Source: Pohlia nutans
Lineage: Eukaryota > Streptophyta > Bryopsida > Bryales > Mniaceae
Direction: 5' to 3'
Length of the DNA stretch: 64,000 bases
Assembly (NCBI GenBank): GCA_022496805.1
Contig: CM040085.1
Location: 36,919,811-36,983,810 of the forward strand
Under the pieces are notes generated by a model. The model worked only from the letters and a program-made list of their open reading frames with translations, made no database searches and was not told the DNA's origin. Both the position numbers and the translations under genes were made by a program. Shown piece by piece: positions 46,852-57,110 of this stretch; the first letter of the stretch is position 1; each line of letters starts with the position of its first letter.

Positions 46852-48869
46852 TCTCCTCGATAATGCATCGGATAGTCCTTGTTGCTTTCCAGGCGATAGG
46901 TGATAACAAAGTCAAATCGCGACAACGACATATTCCACCGAGCTTGACGTCGATTCAGGACTCGAGCCGACATGAAGTACTCTAAATTCTTGTGATCCGT
47001 ATATACGGTCACCGGATGCGCAGCGCCTTCGAGAAAGTGTCGCCACTCTTGGAAAGAATCCACTATAGCAAGGAGTTCCTTATCGTGGATTTCGTAGTTG
47101 ATTTCAGCGGCAGAGAACTTCCGAGAATAAAACGCAACTGGATGGAGCTTACTGTCTTCGCCCATCTGTGAAAGTACGGCTCCCAAAGCAAAATCCGAAG
47201 CATCAGTTTCCAAATAGAAGGCATTTGCAAAGTCAGGGTGTACCAAGATTGGAGCCGTAGTAAACGTCGTCTTAAGATCTTGGAATGCCTTTTCTGCTTG
47301 AGGTCCCCATTCGAGCTTCTCCTTACAAGTCAACCGAGTGAGTGGAGCAGCGACTCGAGAATAATTCTTGATGAAGATCCGATAGAAGTTAGCAAAGCCA
47401 AGAAAACATTGTACGTCTCTAACTGTCTTCGGAACCTCCCAGGATACAATTGCTTCCACCTTCTTGGGGTCCATCTTCAAGCCATCCGTAGTTGCAACGA
47501 ACCCTAGAAATTCCATCTCCGTTTGGTGGAATAGACATTTTTCCAACTTCGCGTAGAGTCCTCGTTCTCGTAGTTTCTCAAGAACCAAACGAACATGCTT
47601 CTTGTGTTCTTCTTCGTTCTTCGAAAATATCATAATGTCATCCAGATAGATGACAACAAAGTCGTCAAGGTGCTCCCGAAAAATGTCATTCATCATATGT
47701 TGGAAAACAGCCGGAGCATTGGTAAGGCCAAAAGGTATGACGTTATATTCAAAATGGCCATACCTTGTACGGAAAGCTGTTTTCCACTCGTCTCCTTCCT
47801 TGATTCGTACGAGGTTGTAAACTCCCCTAAGATCAATTTTCGTAAAGATCTTTGCACGTCCGAGCTGCTCCAAGAGACCAGAAATCAAAGGTAACGGATA
47901 ACGGTTTTTCTTAGTTATCTTATTGAGGCCTCGATAGTCCACGCACATTCGCAGAGAGCCATCTTTCTTTTTCACGAACAAAATCGGTGCCCCAGCTGAC
48001 GACTTTGAGTGACGAATAAAATTCTTGGCTAGATTTTCGTCAATATACTTCCGCAATTCTGCCAACTCTATTTGCGATAAGTTGTAGATTGGGCCAAAAG
48101 GTGGTTGCATTCCTTCATGAAGATCTATAGCACAGTCGTAGGGTCGATGTTCTGGTAGCATGTCAGCATTTTTCTTTTCAAAGACATCTTTGAATCTTTC
48201 ATACTGCTTTGGAATAACGAAAGTTGGAGTCGCATTTTTACGAGTCGGAGTAGCAAAGATGACAAAAGGTGTATTTTGCTTGGCTTCCTTCATAAAAGCC
48301 CTTACACCTATAAACAAAGGTTTGTTTCTAGACATTGTCTTGGCAGATTCCACCTTCAAGGAGTTTGTTGGAAATGTTACTTTTCGCAACTTCCAATCTA
48401 TTAATGGATTATATCTATCAAGCCAAGATAGTCCCAAAATGACAGGACATGAAGGGGTCTTGATAACATTAAACACAATGTTGCTCTCATGGTTTTCAAG
48501 ACGTATCTTCAACGGTTTAGTTTCATGGATAACATTGCCCGAAGACAATGGTCGTCCGTCTATGACCTCTACATGGACAGGCTTTGGTTTCTTCACAAGA
48601 GGAATATTGTGAAGCTTGGTAAACTCTTCATCTATGAAGCAAGCAGATGCACCCGAGTCTAATAAAGCATTAACTTGAAGTTCTTGAATACCAAAATGTA
48701 AAGGTACCATAAAACAGTCTGAAGGTTGAGCTGAGAGGAAGGGACCTGGATTAATTTTGGATGTTGAGATGTCCAGCCGCACAGTCCCTATTGTGGCTGG
48801 GCGTCCTCGTTTTCCTGTATGCTTGTACTCCTCAGTCTTGTTGTTTGAGTCTTCTGTTTCTTCGAACAA
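46791..48869 (-). CDS. Protease, reverse transcriptase, RNase H (pol N-terminal part)
   Basis: 692-residue frame. Aspartic protease motif DSGA at residues 71-74. Reverse transcriptase has FVKKKDGSLRMCVDYRGLN at about 298-316 and the catalytic YLDD at 408-411. RNase H begins with ETDASDFALGAVLS near 555. After residue ~665 the sequence stops looking like the family because the reading frame slips; the natural continuation is in the integrase frame. It overlaps gag by 82 bases in another frame, so expression would need a frameshift or the overlap is a mutation. Confidence 0.92.
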   Translation of the reverse strand: MFEETEDSNNKTEEYKHTGKRGRPATIGTVRLDISTSKINPGPFLSAQPSDCFMVPLHFGIQELQVNALLDSGASACFIDEEFTKLHNIPLVKKPKPVHVEVIDGRPLSSGNVIHETKPLKIRLENHESNIVFNVIKTPSCPVILGLSWLDRYNPLIDWKLRKVTFPTNSLKVESAKTMSRNKPLFIGVRAFMKEAKQNTPFVIFATPTRKNATPTFVIPKQYERFKDVFEKKNADMLPEHRPYDCAIDLHEGMQPPFGPIYNLSQIELAELRKYIDENLAKNFIRHSKSSAGAPILFVKKKDGSLRMCVDYRGLNKITKKNRYPLPLISGLLEQLGRAKIFTKIDLRGVYNLVRIKEGDEWKTAFRTRYGHFEYNVIPFGLTNAPAVFQHMMNDIFREHLDDFVVIYLDDIMIFSKNEEEHKKHVRLVLEKLRERGLYAKLEKCLFHQTEMEFLGFVATTDGLKMDPKKVEAIVSWEVPKTVRDVQCFLGFANFYRIFIKNYSRVAAPLTRLTCKEKLEWGPQAEKAFQDLKTTFTTAPILVHPDFANAFYLETDASDFALGAVLSQMGEDSKLHPVAFYSRKFSAAEINYEIHDKELLAIVDSFQEWRHFLEGAAHPVTVYTDHKNLEYFMSARVLNRRQARWNMSLSRFDFVITYRLESNKDYPMHYRGDCIWRLKLEKQRLINNALHC

Positions 48870-49837
48870 TTTGTAGCTTTATGACCCGTCTCTCCACAAT
48901 ATAAGCACAAGTTTTGTTCAAACCGTCGCTTCTTTTCTTCAGCTGTGAGAGGCTTGAAACGTACCGCATCAATTTGCATAGGTTCAGGACCTGTGGAGTG
49001 ATTTTCTGGACCTTTTGAAAATGCAGCAAATGCTCCCTCATTTCTCCAACCTGATCGTCTTTCTTGTCGTAATTCAAAAAGGCGGTTGTCACAAATAATT
49101 GCCTGAGATATAAGTTCTTCTAAAGTATCCACTTTAGGCATAGTGATCAACAAGTTTTTGACATCATCTCTCAGTCCATATCGAAATCGTGTCATAAACG
49201 CCTTATCGTTCCAATCAAGATCACATGTAAGTTGTTGGAATTCTGCAGCATAGATTGCAGCAGAACGTGATCCTTGTCGCAAATTTTGTATCTTTCTTTC
49301 AGCTACTCCTTCTCGATCGCTATCTCCAAATGCAGCAGTAAATCTTTCCATGAAAGCCTCTAGGTTATAGAGTATTGGAGAATCCTTCTCCAATAGCGGA
49401 GCAAACCAAGAGCGAGCATTTCCTGATAAAAGAGTACCTATGAAAACAACTTGAGTAAATCCATCTGGATAACGAGAAGGATATAGGCGTAGATAAAGCC
49501 GTACTTGTTGCACAAAACCTCGGAAATTGGTTCTTGTTCCATCAAACTTGTCTGGCATACTTGCTTTTGGTTCTTTTGTACTAGGCCTTGAATTGTCTAT
49601 TAGGGTCGTGGGTGATACATGTCTTGCTTCTCTTAATCGAACAAGCTCTTGTTGTAGGCCGTGAATTTCTCGTCTAGCTTCTTCAGTCATTGGATCAATT
49701 TGAGGCTTTTTACTTGGATTGCGAAGAAATGCGATCTCCTCCCGCACACTATTCATAAGAGCTTGAAGATCTGCAAGAGTTGCCACTCTATTCTCTATTT
49801 GTGGCGATGCACTATCCATGGCCTGATTTATTTCCAT
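48788..49837 (-). CDS. Gag polyprotein with CCHC zinc knuckle
   Basis: 349 residues. Coiled-coil-like N-terminus, a capsid-like core (PDKFDGTRTNFRGFVQQVRL, then SWFAPLLEKDSPIL and FGD) and a CX2CX4HX4C knuckle at about 311-324 (CLYCGETGHKATNC) for RNA binding. The core resembles retrotransposon Gag of fungal and animal Ty3/gypsy chromoviruses and of non-seed plant Tcn1-like elements. The frame is intact. Confidence 0.88.
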   Translation of the reverse strand: MEINQAMDSASPQIENRVATLADLQALMNSVREEIAFLRNPSKKPQIDPMTEEARREIHGLQQELVRLREARHVSPTTLIDNSRPSTKEPKASMPDKFDGTRTNFRGFVQQVRLYLRLYPSRYPDGFTQVVFIGTLLSGNARSWFAPLLEKDSPILYNLEAFMERFTAAFGDSDREGVAERKIQNLRQGSRSAAIYAAEFQQLTCDLDWNDKAFMTRFRYGLRDDVKNLLITMPKVDTLEELISQAIICDNRLFELRQERRSGWRNEGAFAAFSKGPENHSTGPEPMQIDAVRFKPLTAEEKKRRFEQNLCLYCGETGHKATNCSKKQKTQTTRLRSTSIQENEDAQPQ

Positions 49838-49969
49838 ATTAAGGAGATAAATCGATTGAAATTTAGAAAAGAAAAAGTTGTTAAATCTTTGGAGAAGATG
49901 GTCACACTATCTATTACTAAAACTAATTTGGAGAAAAGAGAAAATAAAACACTAAAAAATCTCAGCTTT

Positions 49970-50343
49970 AGAGGAGGGTAATCCGCAACCTCTAAGAACG
50001 CTTTCAAGAAGAGGGGTAATCCACGCTCTATCAAGAAGGCAAGATTCTGAAATCGATGTTAATAGTCCTTTCTATTAGCTTTGCTAAAAAGAAGGAATTA
50101 ATACCAATCCAAGGGAGACTAATCTGCAACCCTTAGAACGCTTAAGTATCTTTAAAGGAAGGAGTAGTCCACTCTCTGCCTTTGAAAAACTAAGCTCTGA
50201 TATTGAAATTGAGAAAATATCAGTTTAGAGGAAAGTAATCCGCAACCTCTAAAGCGCTAGAATACCTTCAAGAAGAGGGGTGATCCGCTCTCAAGCAAGA
50301 AGGATCCAGCTCTGATATTAAGATGAAATCAGTCTCGACAAAC
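49970..50343 (-). repeat. Leader with three tandem units and PBS-like sites
   Basis: Three imperfect units of about 115-140 bp, each with an AATCCGCAACC-like block (49979, 50121, 50237). Two of them carry, on the element's sense strand, AATATCAGAGCT (50308-50319 and 50193-50204), which fits the initiator-tRNA-Met primer site TATCAGAGC. The nearer site lies 24 bases from the LTR, further than usual. A degraded third one is at 50041-50055. Confidence 0.65.
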
Positions 50344-50734
50344 TGTTACGGACACGGAAATACACACAATAAATCTAAACAAGAAGTTCAGAGAGAACAT
50401 GCAAGAACTAGATTGATCAGACGAGTACACAAACAACACCAAGAGAGGTGAGCTAGAGCTCTAAGAAATGCGTTGTCAAGACTGAAGAACCCTTCAGCCT
50501 CGACTCCTATATATACTACTGGATAGGAAGGTTCTCGAGCTACTTCTGTGAACTAGGACGCTTCTCAAACAACTTCCACTAACCAGGAAGCTTTTCGAGC
50601 AGCTTCTTAGAATCTATTAGAATATACTAAGAATATTCTAAGAATCTTCCAGAACCTTCTAAAAGAATCTTTAAAGAATATTCTATAGAATCTTCAAGGA
50701 ATCTTCTAGAAGTTTCTAATGTATGTCCGTGACA
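50344..50734 (-). repeat. 5' LTR of the chromovirus
   Basis: Same ends as the other LTR. A TATATATA at 50508-50515 is a likely TATA box on the minus strand. It lies downstream, in element orientation, of the heat-shock-element motifs. Confidence 0.95.
50642..50716 (-). promoter_or_regulatory. Two perfect four-unit heat-shock elements in U3
   Basis: 50699-50716 reads GAAtcTTCtaGAAgtTTC and 50642-50659 reads GAAtcTTCcaGAAccTTC; both fit nGAAnnTTCnnGAAnnTTCn exactly, on either strand. Extra two-unit GAAtaTTC pairs lie between and beside them. They are about 130-200 bp upstream of the TATA box in element orientation. Heat-shock factor binding is inferred. Confidence 0.7.
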
Positions 50735-50765
50735 TCATGCCACATGCCCCCATAGTTACTGATGT

Positions 50766-50826
50766 GATGTGGAATATCCCACATCATTTCATTGGGGGGA
50801 TGAAATGATGTGGGATATTCCACATC
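50766..50826. repeat. Perfect 27-bp inverted repeat
   Basis: Arms 50766-50792 and 50800-50826 are exact complements around a 7-base G-rich loop. Each arm contains TATCCCACATCA or its complement, close to the plant snRNA upstream element RTCCCACATCG. A related piece, GTGGAATATTCCACAC, is at about 56420. Just beyond the retrotransposon insertion. Confidence 0.9.
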
Positions 50827-50907
50827 ATTCTGTTGGGGGAAGGCAACAGTCACAAAGGCTACTGAATGTTATGCATGGCTCTACTTGCGGCATTGTAATG
50901 CAATTGC

Positions 50908-50953
50908 ACATGGCCCATTCACACCAGTCACCTAATGCGTGAATGGGCCATGT
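50908..50953. repeat. 15-bp inverted repeat pair (ACATGGCCCATTCAC)
   Basis: Perfect arms at 50908-50922 and 50939-50953. The same GGCCCATTCACACCA phrase occurs at 43897 inside the element left of the retrotransposon, suggesting a related repeat on both sides. Confidence 0.75.
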
Positions 50954-51396
50954 GAAGGCTTCTCTACGCACATCAGTTGAATTAGCACGGCTGCTATTGC
51001 TTCTAGTTTCAAAGATAAAATTGAAGGAATCAACTTCGATATATATAGTGTTATGAGCCAACAACCAGTTTTAACAAGTTGCTGGTCGCTTTGTCTATTC
51101 TTTAGTATTCACCCTAGATTTACTTTTACAACTTGTTTACACTGTGCACCCATGTAACTCCTTGAAAACAAAGCGTTTTCATAGTCTCTCCCATGGTAGG
51201 GCAACGACAACAAACGAGAGTTCAAAGGCTTGTCAATTTACTTCTCATTCACCTTCCCACTAACTGGGCTGGCGACTCTACCTCTATATGGCTACTGCAT
51301 GAGCCTTTGGTCCATATCAAGTGCGGACAAAGACTGGATCAGACCCATCCATTCCGGTATGCTCAACACGGGAAACCCACATGCTTCATTATCAAC

Positions 51397-51653
51397 TTAA
51401 CCCCTAAGCGTGCATGAAGTCCCCTGGGGCCATATTTGGTCGAACTTAACCCCTAAGTGTGCATGAAGTCCCGTGGGGCCATATTTGGTTGATTTTCAGT
51501 CATATGTTGATTTTCACCTAGTTCCTAATTTCAAATGAAAATGGTCCCAACTAAAAAAGTGAGGGGCCATCTTCTACTATCTAATTCAATTTACCATTCT
51601 TTAAAATTGTTAAAATTATGTTTTTTTCCAGCATTTGAAAGCTCAAAACACCT
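51397..51653 (+). mobile_element. Family E/H left-end fragment with duplicated terminus
   Basis: TTAACCCCTAAGCGTGC at 51397 is repeated as TTAACCCCTAAGTGTGC at 51446, a 49-bp tandem copy of the terminus that includes the CCCCTGGGG hairpin. The rest follows the family H left arm for about 200 bp, then ends abruptly. Confidence 0.75.
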
Positions 51654-53076
51654 TCATTTCACTTCATCCCCCACCCCAAAGTCCACTCCGAGTAAGGTAG
51701 AGGTACCTTAAACCACCACGAACCTGAAACCACCAACGTCTACAACCTTCCATCATTTTAGGGAGGAAATGTAGGTTGTCGGTACATGGCATAACTTTTG
51801 AGCAATTAATGCATAATTCATGTTATGAAAGGCTACATAAATATCCTTCCTGAAATAAAAGAGGGGTGTAGAAGTTGGTGGTTTTAGGTGACGTGGTGGT
51901 TCAAGGTTCTTCTACCTTAGTGGTTACAGATATATGTTTTATGCCACTCTCAAGTGTCATTTAGACTATTTTGTCAGTCTGACATGAGCAATGCCATGTT
52001 AGAAGACACATGTAGATATGGACTAGTGTCCGTGTTGTTCGTCAACCATGAAACAATTGATTATTACTTATTTTCTAAATGTTTTTTTAAAAAATATTTC
52101 AAATTTTAAAATTCCATTTTGTCAATACCAAAATGTATGTATGTATGTATGTATGTATGTAAGTATATGTATATAGAGAGGACTCATGAGGCATGCAGTG
52201 GAATTTTTAGAGGACCTCAAAGTTGTTGGTGGAGACATTTGAAGGATTGACCATCAGCAGCTCTTGAGACTTGGATTCTTGTCATTTAGTGGCTTTCACC
52301 AGCTCGATTTTCACATAGAAGCTTGCCCTAATGGCGTCCTTCCATATATCGGTGGAGGTTCTGGAAAGTTAAGAGTTACCGATGATTGACCGAAATAGGT
52401 AAACCCACGAGTCTGATTTTCATTCTTGCAAATATCGTTGGACAATCGGTGGTTTTTGAGATTTATATTCTTGTCTTCTAATGGCTTGCCCTTAGTCAAG
52501 GCTCGTGATGCGGATAGGGAATGTGCAATTAGAGAGGGTTGAGTGTAATTGGGTAACAAACAATCATGAGAAATGACTGCTCAGCGGGCTTTGTTGTATT
52601 GAGTGCAACGAAGCCAAGTAGCAGATCAGAGAGGATATTGCATGCCACTCATGGCCAAGTCCAAGCTGCCGTGGAGGCTTTGCTGCACTTGTTCTGCCAC
52701 CATCATGATCATTGTCAGCCACCGTTGCCCCCACTCCACCGAAATGCATAGAAGTTAACCCTTACTTAGAGCATCCCCACTCCTACACGCTAGAGATGAC
52801 TCGCTGAAATTATTCATTTACATTTGAAGAGCCCTTGTACTTACACTCCCCACCCTTGCACGCCCCTCACACATCAAAAGTGCACATCAAATAGTCAATG
52901 GACCAATCACAAGTAGAATGTGGGATATAGTCAACTAAATAGTGATTTGAAAGGCCATTTCTTAACACGCTAAGATCAAGAGTCAAGAGGCATTTTTGAA
53001 AGGCCCTTGGCACTTTTCATCTAGTTCTGGAGTGTGAGAGACTCTGGGAGGGATGCGGTGGAGCTACTCTTAACCC
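51654..53076. other. Intergenic DNA without a recognised gene
   Basis: Includes a (TATG)n tract at about 52134-52160 and overlapping plus/minus frames at 52564-52751 that show no domain. Confidence 0.4.
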
Positions 53077-53308
53077 TTAACCCTTAAAGGCCCAGTGAGC
53101 CTTTCCGACCAGTATTATACAACAATATTTCATTGTATTTAGCATAGTTCCACACCTCCTATGGATATAAGATCAAAAGTGAAGTTAAAATTAACGTCAA
53201 CATAGTTTTAATGAGCTATTGGGGTCTCAATTTGGAACTTTCCATTTGCAACAAATGTCAAATATACGCTAACGTATCTACTATCCTCATAAGCCATTTA
53301 AGGGTTAA
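53077..53308 (+). mobile_element. TTAA-flanked short element, family I, copy 1
   Basis: About 232 bp, TTAACCCTTAAAGGCCC to CCATTTAAGGGTTAA, preceded by one more TTAACCC. It aligns with 63469-63702 (GAGCTATTGGGGTCTCAATTT-like block; ACGTATCTACTATCC). Confidence 0.78.
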
Positions 53309-54865
53309 ACGTCACGAGCGTCTTTGGAGGTCAGCCCGAAGAGCATCTCCAAAAGTCTACAGCAGCTGCTGCAAGAGGGAAAAAAAAAACTAATTGCTAG
53401 CCTATCGTTGGCGCTGGTGACTAGCTATTGTTGGCCAACATTTTTGCTCTTTTTTAAAAAATAAACTGCTTTGTCTCTCTCCACAACTATTACCTAATCA
53501 TAGCTCCCTCATTCCCCCAATTCCTTCATTTGATTGTGGATTGTTCCACAAATTTTTAATTTAGGCATATTTGCTAAATTTAACCTCATTTTTTCATCAC
53601 CTTTCCAAAGCACCAATCCATTTTGATTTTGGTTGAGAAAATCCCTTTTTTCTCCATTATTCTCTCATAAAGAAGCCCATAGGGCATTTTTGACGTTTAA
53701 GGGTTGAACGACATTTCAGGTCCTCAGTGGGTAGCCTAACCATCTCTAAAAGAATATGGATTATATATTTAGGTTGGGCATGGGTGCATGGCCAATTACA
53801 ATAAAGAAACAAGCACACAATGAATCAATTGGGAACTTGGGCAAGAATCAAATGATCCTTCAATACCTTTGATTTAGACATTGGGAACAAATATGAAAGA
53901 ATTTTTTGTTGCAACTAAGTTAAACACATCAAATGCTTCATCTTGTTGTGCATTCAATGATCCATGTTTGGTTAGAAGGAATTGAATAGTGCTCCTGCTA
54001 GAAGCAAGAATCCTTGGAAATCAAGCTTGTGGGCTCTAAAACACGTTTAAGGGTTAAGTTAGGACCGCTTTATACTAGAATTGGGTCCAAACCGATGTGC
54101 AAATGGGCTGAAATCCTCACTTCTCATTGGTTGAAAGCAAAACTTTGTGCCGAACCCCTTTACACTAGGAGTCGAGCCCAATGCAACCAAAACATTTTTT
54201 ACATCATAACCGATAAGCTCTTACACGGGCCTAACTCAATTCATTGGGTTCACCAAATATGGAATCTCAAAGTTTGGCCTTGGGCCCAAGTGCACATTTC
54301 ATTAAAAACTGTAATCTTATTATATTGAGTGTTTAAGGCCAGGTCTAAAGCTAATATGGGCTGATTTTTTTTGTTGCATTGGGCCCAAGAATGACGGGCC
54401 CGATTCCTAAGAGTAAAGCGGCCCTCATTGTAGTGGGAAACAAATTAACTTAAAGTTTGGAAAATTATGCTATTTTGTTCTTAAATGGCTTGAAGTAAGA
54501 GTAGGCCCAATAACACTCATTTTCCACTCACCAAACCTATTTCTGAATGATAAAGTACATCTTAGTGTGGAGTTTAATATTTGCACACCAAATATTGTCA
54601 ATATGGCGAGGAGTGGTTTTCACATCAAACATTTTGTCCTATTCTCTGACAAGACTATGTTCACACTTTATGAAGTTAAGTTTAGTAAATTTATTCTCCG
54701 CCGTTAGGATTGTTCTAAGTAGTGATAAAAGTAATAGTATGTAATTGGTCGATGCACTCTATTATGGGCATGCTTGGTGATTGTTGTTGGGGAGCTTTTC
54801 ACTTCTCACGCACCATCTCAGATGTGGACTTGGTGCACAATAAGCAACTATTGGGCATGCTCTAA
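53309..54865. other. Intergenic DNA with element-end relics
   Basis: GACGTTTAAGGGTT near 53695 and ACACGTTTAAGGGTTAAG near 54040 look like right ends of TTAA elements whose left ends are lost. A 104-codon frame at 54014-54328 has no domain. Confidence 0.35.
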
Positions 54866-55086
54866 CATAGCATAATAGAGCAATGCAATGCAACACCCTT
54901 TTGAAAATTGGATTGAAAGAAAATCTTCACTTAGATTCACTTTTCCAAGTAATAAAGGAATGTCGTTTGTATTCTATGAATTTTGGGATTACCATGTCAT
55001 TGCCACCTAATCTTAGTTTCTAATTGTAACTAAACTATGGTCCCATTGCAAAATGGGTGTTGGCTCCCATCGCTCTATTCATAACA
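54866..55086 (+). repeat. MITE-like dispersed repeat P, copy 2
   Basis: Partner of 11391-11604. Begins CATAGCATAATAGAGC and ends with CGCTCTATTCATAAC, a near complement. Confidence 0.6.
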
Positions 55087-55591
55087 TTCTTTAACCTGCC
55101 TTCTAAACACCCATGGGAATTTGTCAGAGAATCCAAATAAAAACCACAAGAATCGGAATCTTAGAAGAATGTTGCTTTGGTCAAGTGAAAAGACATAGGA
55201 TGGCTTGCTTTCTTAATAATTTCTTAGCGGTGAAGCCACTCAGTGTAATACACGAGTCACGAAGATCTAGTTGTTAAATTTTTAAGTTTTGACTCTTCCC
55301 CTGATAAGTCTTGGAAAAAAAGGGTGAGTAGTAACATTGGCTAAAGAATGTTAATTATGCTATGAAACATTAGGATTTATTACGGAAGACCCTTTATTTG
55401 TGGAAAAAAACATAGTAAAAAAAACACTTGGAAAGCTGGGAGCCTGTGACTGCATGAACCTAATTTTATTTTTTATATTTTATTTTTATTTTTATTTTGA
55501 CACAAATGAAACTTGTTTCATTGCACCTGAACCCAATTGTCACTTGTCACTTGTCTTGTTCCCATCACGAACCAAACATTCAGGCTCAGCG

Positions 55592-56323
55592 TTAACCCCT
55601 AAAGGTTGGGCCTATGACCATGGAATCATGCTTTATCTGTCACACTCAATTTTGCTACTAAAAATAATACAAGAATTCAAATTTATATTTTTAGTAGATG
55701 AAGTCACGTGTCTACTACAAATCATGAATTTTCATAAATTTTGGTGAAAATTTGAAATTACTACGGTTTTATGAAGTGATTGTAAAGAAAATCTATATCA
55801 ATTACAAAATGTACTAGAAAATTCCAATTTTTTTACCTAAGGTGTAAATTACAATGAAGAAAAGTTTAGTTAATGAAAATCATCCGTGTATCTAAATTTA
55901 GAAAAAATTGCTACACCTTGGTGATACCTACCGAACTTGTAACTACAATAAAACACTCAATTTTCAAATTTTTCCAAAAATTAAAAGTGGAGTAGAAACT
56001 AGACTTGGCAAGCTTCATTTTGTGAGTTAAGCTCAAATGCAATGGAACTCATTTTCATGGCCTAATTTAGTTTAAGTAGAACAAGAAAAAAATTCAAAAT
56101 ACACTACACGGTGAACCATCTTTACGATTCTTTTTGTAGTTGGGACCCCATGTAAAATCTAAAAACAGCTTGAATGATTTGAATTTAACTTGAAGGGGTG
56201 GCATGACCAAGCAAAGTCCTTCACATAAAGAGTTGGATGGAAATCATCCACGTAGCAGTTGGAATTGAACAGTCAGCTTCATTCATAAGCCAATTTTTGG
56301 TCTCGGCGGCGTTTAGGGGTTAA
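55592..56323 (+). mobile_element. TTAA-flanked element, family H, copy 2
   Basis: About 732 bp, TTAACCCCTAAAGGTTGG to GCGTTTAGGGGTTAA. The right half matches H copy 1. Left and right halves may have different origins, since the left does not show the CCCCGTGGGG hairpin. Confidence 0.65.
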
Positions 56324-57110
56324 CTTACATGCAGAGCGTCCCAGGACCCAGGACCGCCGATCCCTTTGCACTCATAACATTCAATAGCATGCATTGTCCG
56401 TGCCTTGGCTGTATAGTAGATGGTGTGGAATATTCCACACCCAACAATACTTCATCAGTAACTAAGTGGACAGGTGGAGGCTCAAGGTGATGAACAAAGT
56501 GCATGAAGGAAAGGCAGTGGGCATGAAGGCTACTGAATGTTATGTTGAGGTCATCTCAATGAAGACTTTACCAAAATTGGGAGTCATTCAAGAAAAAAAA
56601 CTTAAAAGAACTGGAGCCCTAATATTCTTGGACAACATGAGCGTAAATTCATTCTCCGAGGAATCTTTGTTGCACATAAAGATACTTTGTTTTGCTCACA
56701 GAGAAAGATGCTCCTTGCACAGATTGTTCGTTTTTGAAGGTCCTCCCCGCACAAACGGCTGAAGGGTTGTTTACACTCACTTCTCTTTTTGTCTTCTTCT
56801 TTTTAAAAAAAATTCCCAAATCAATTACGCAAAATGAATTTACAAACTCAACGAGAATTCCAAGAGTGGACCAGCAGATGTTTACACTCACTTGATCACT
56901 GGTTAGAAGACAACTTATATCTACCTTAACCCCTAAAGGACCAAAAATTCTTGGTTTTAAAATGACAAGTTTAATCAATCATATTATGAAATGTATATTT
57001 CATATTGGACCATGTTTTATATCACAGAAATTAATGAAGAATATTTCATGTATTGGTAAAAGAATATCAAAAATATTAAAAATATAAATATTAAAACCAA
57101 GTAAATTTAA
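56324..57110. other. Intergenic DNA with relics of two repeats
   Basis: 56410-56550 resembles 50750-50870 (ATTCCACAC hairpin; AAGGCTACTGAATGTTATG). A family B end starts at 56936 (TTAACCCCTAAAGGACC) without a visible partner. Frames on both strands at 56649-56978 are mutual shadows. Confidence 0.45.

Larger units (their letters stand above)
44381..50734 (-). mobile_element. Ty3/gypsy chromovirus LTR retrotransposon
   Basis: A complete 6,354-bp element, minus strand, flanked by a 5-bp target duplication TCATG (44376-44380 and 50735-50739). LTRs are 391 bp each. Gene order is gag, protease, reverse transcriptase, RNase H, integrase with chromodomain, then a small extra ORF. The chromodomain puts it among chromoviruses. 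The Gag type is more like Tcn1-like chromoviruses known from fungi and non-seed plants than like flowering-plant clades; this is inference. Gag, pol and integrase frames differ, and the RNase H-integrase junction carries a one-base shift, so this copy may be unable to move by itself. Confidence 0.95.

Noticed and set aside
46063..48612. Plus-strand frames of up to 150 codons inside the retrotransposon
   Set aside because: Antisense shadows of pol; no independent evidence.
50764..50830. snRNA or U3 gene promoter (USE-like TCCCACATC)
   Set aside because: The motif is explained by the perfect inverted repeat; no TATA at the expected ~30-bp distance and no snRNA sequence follows.
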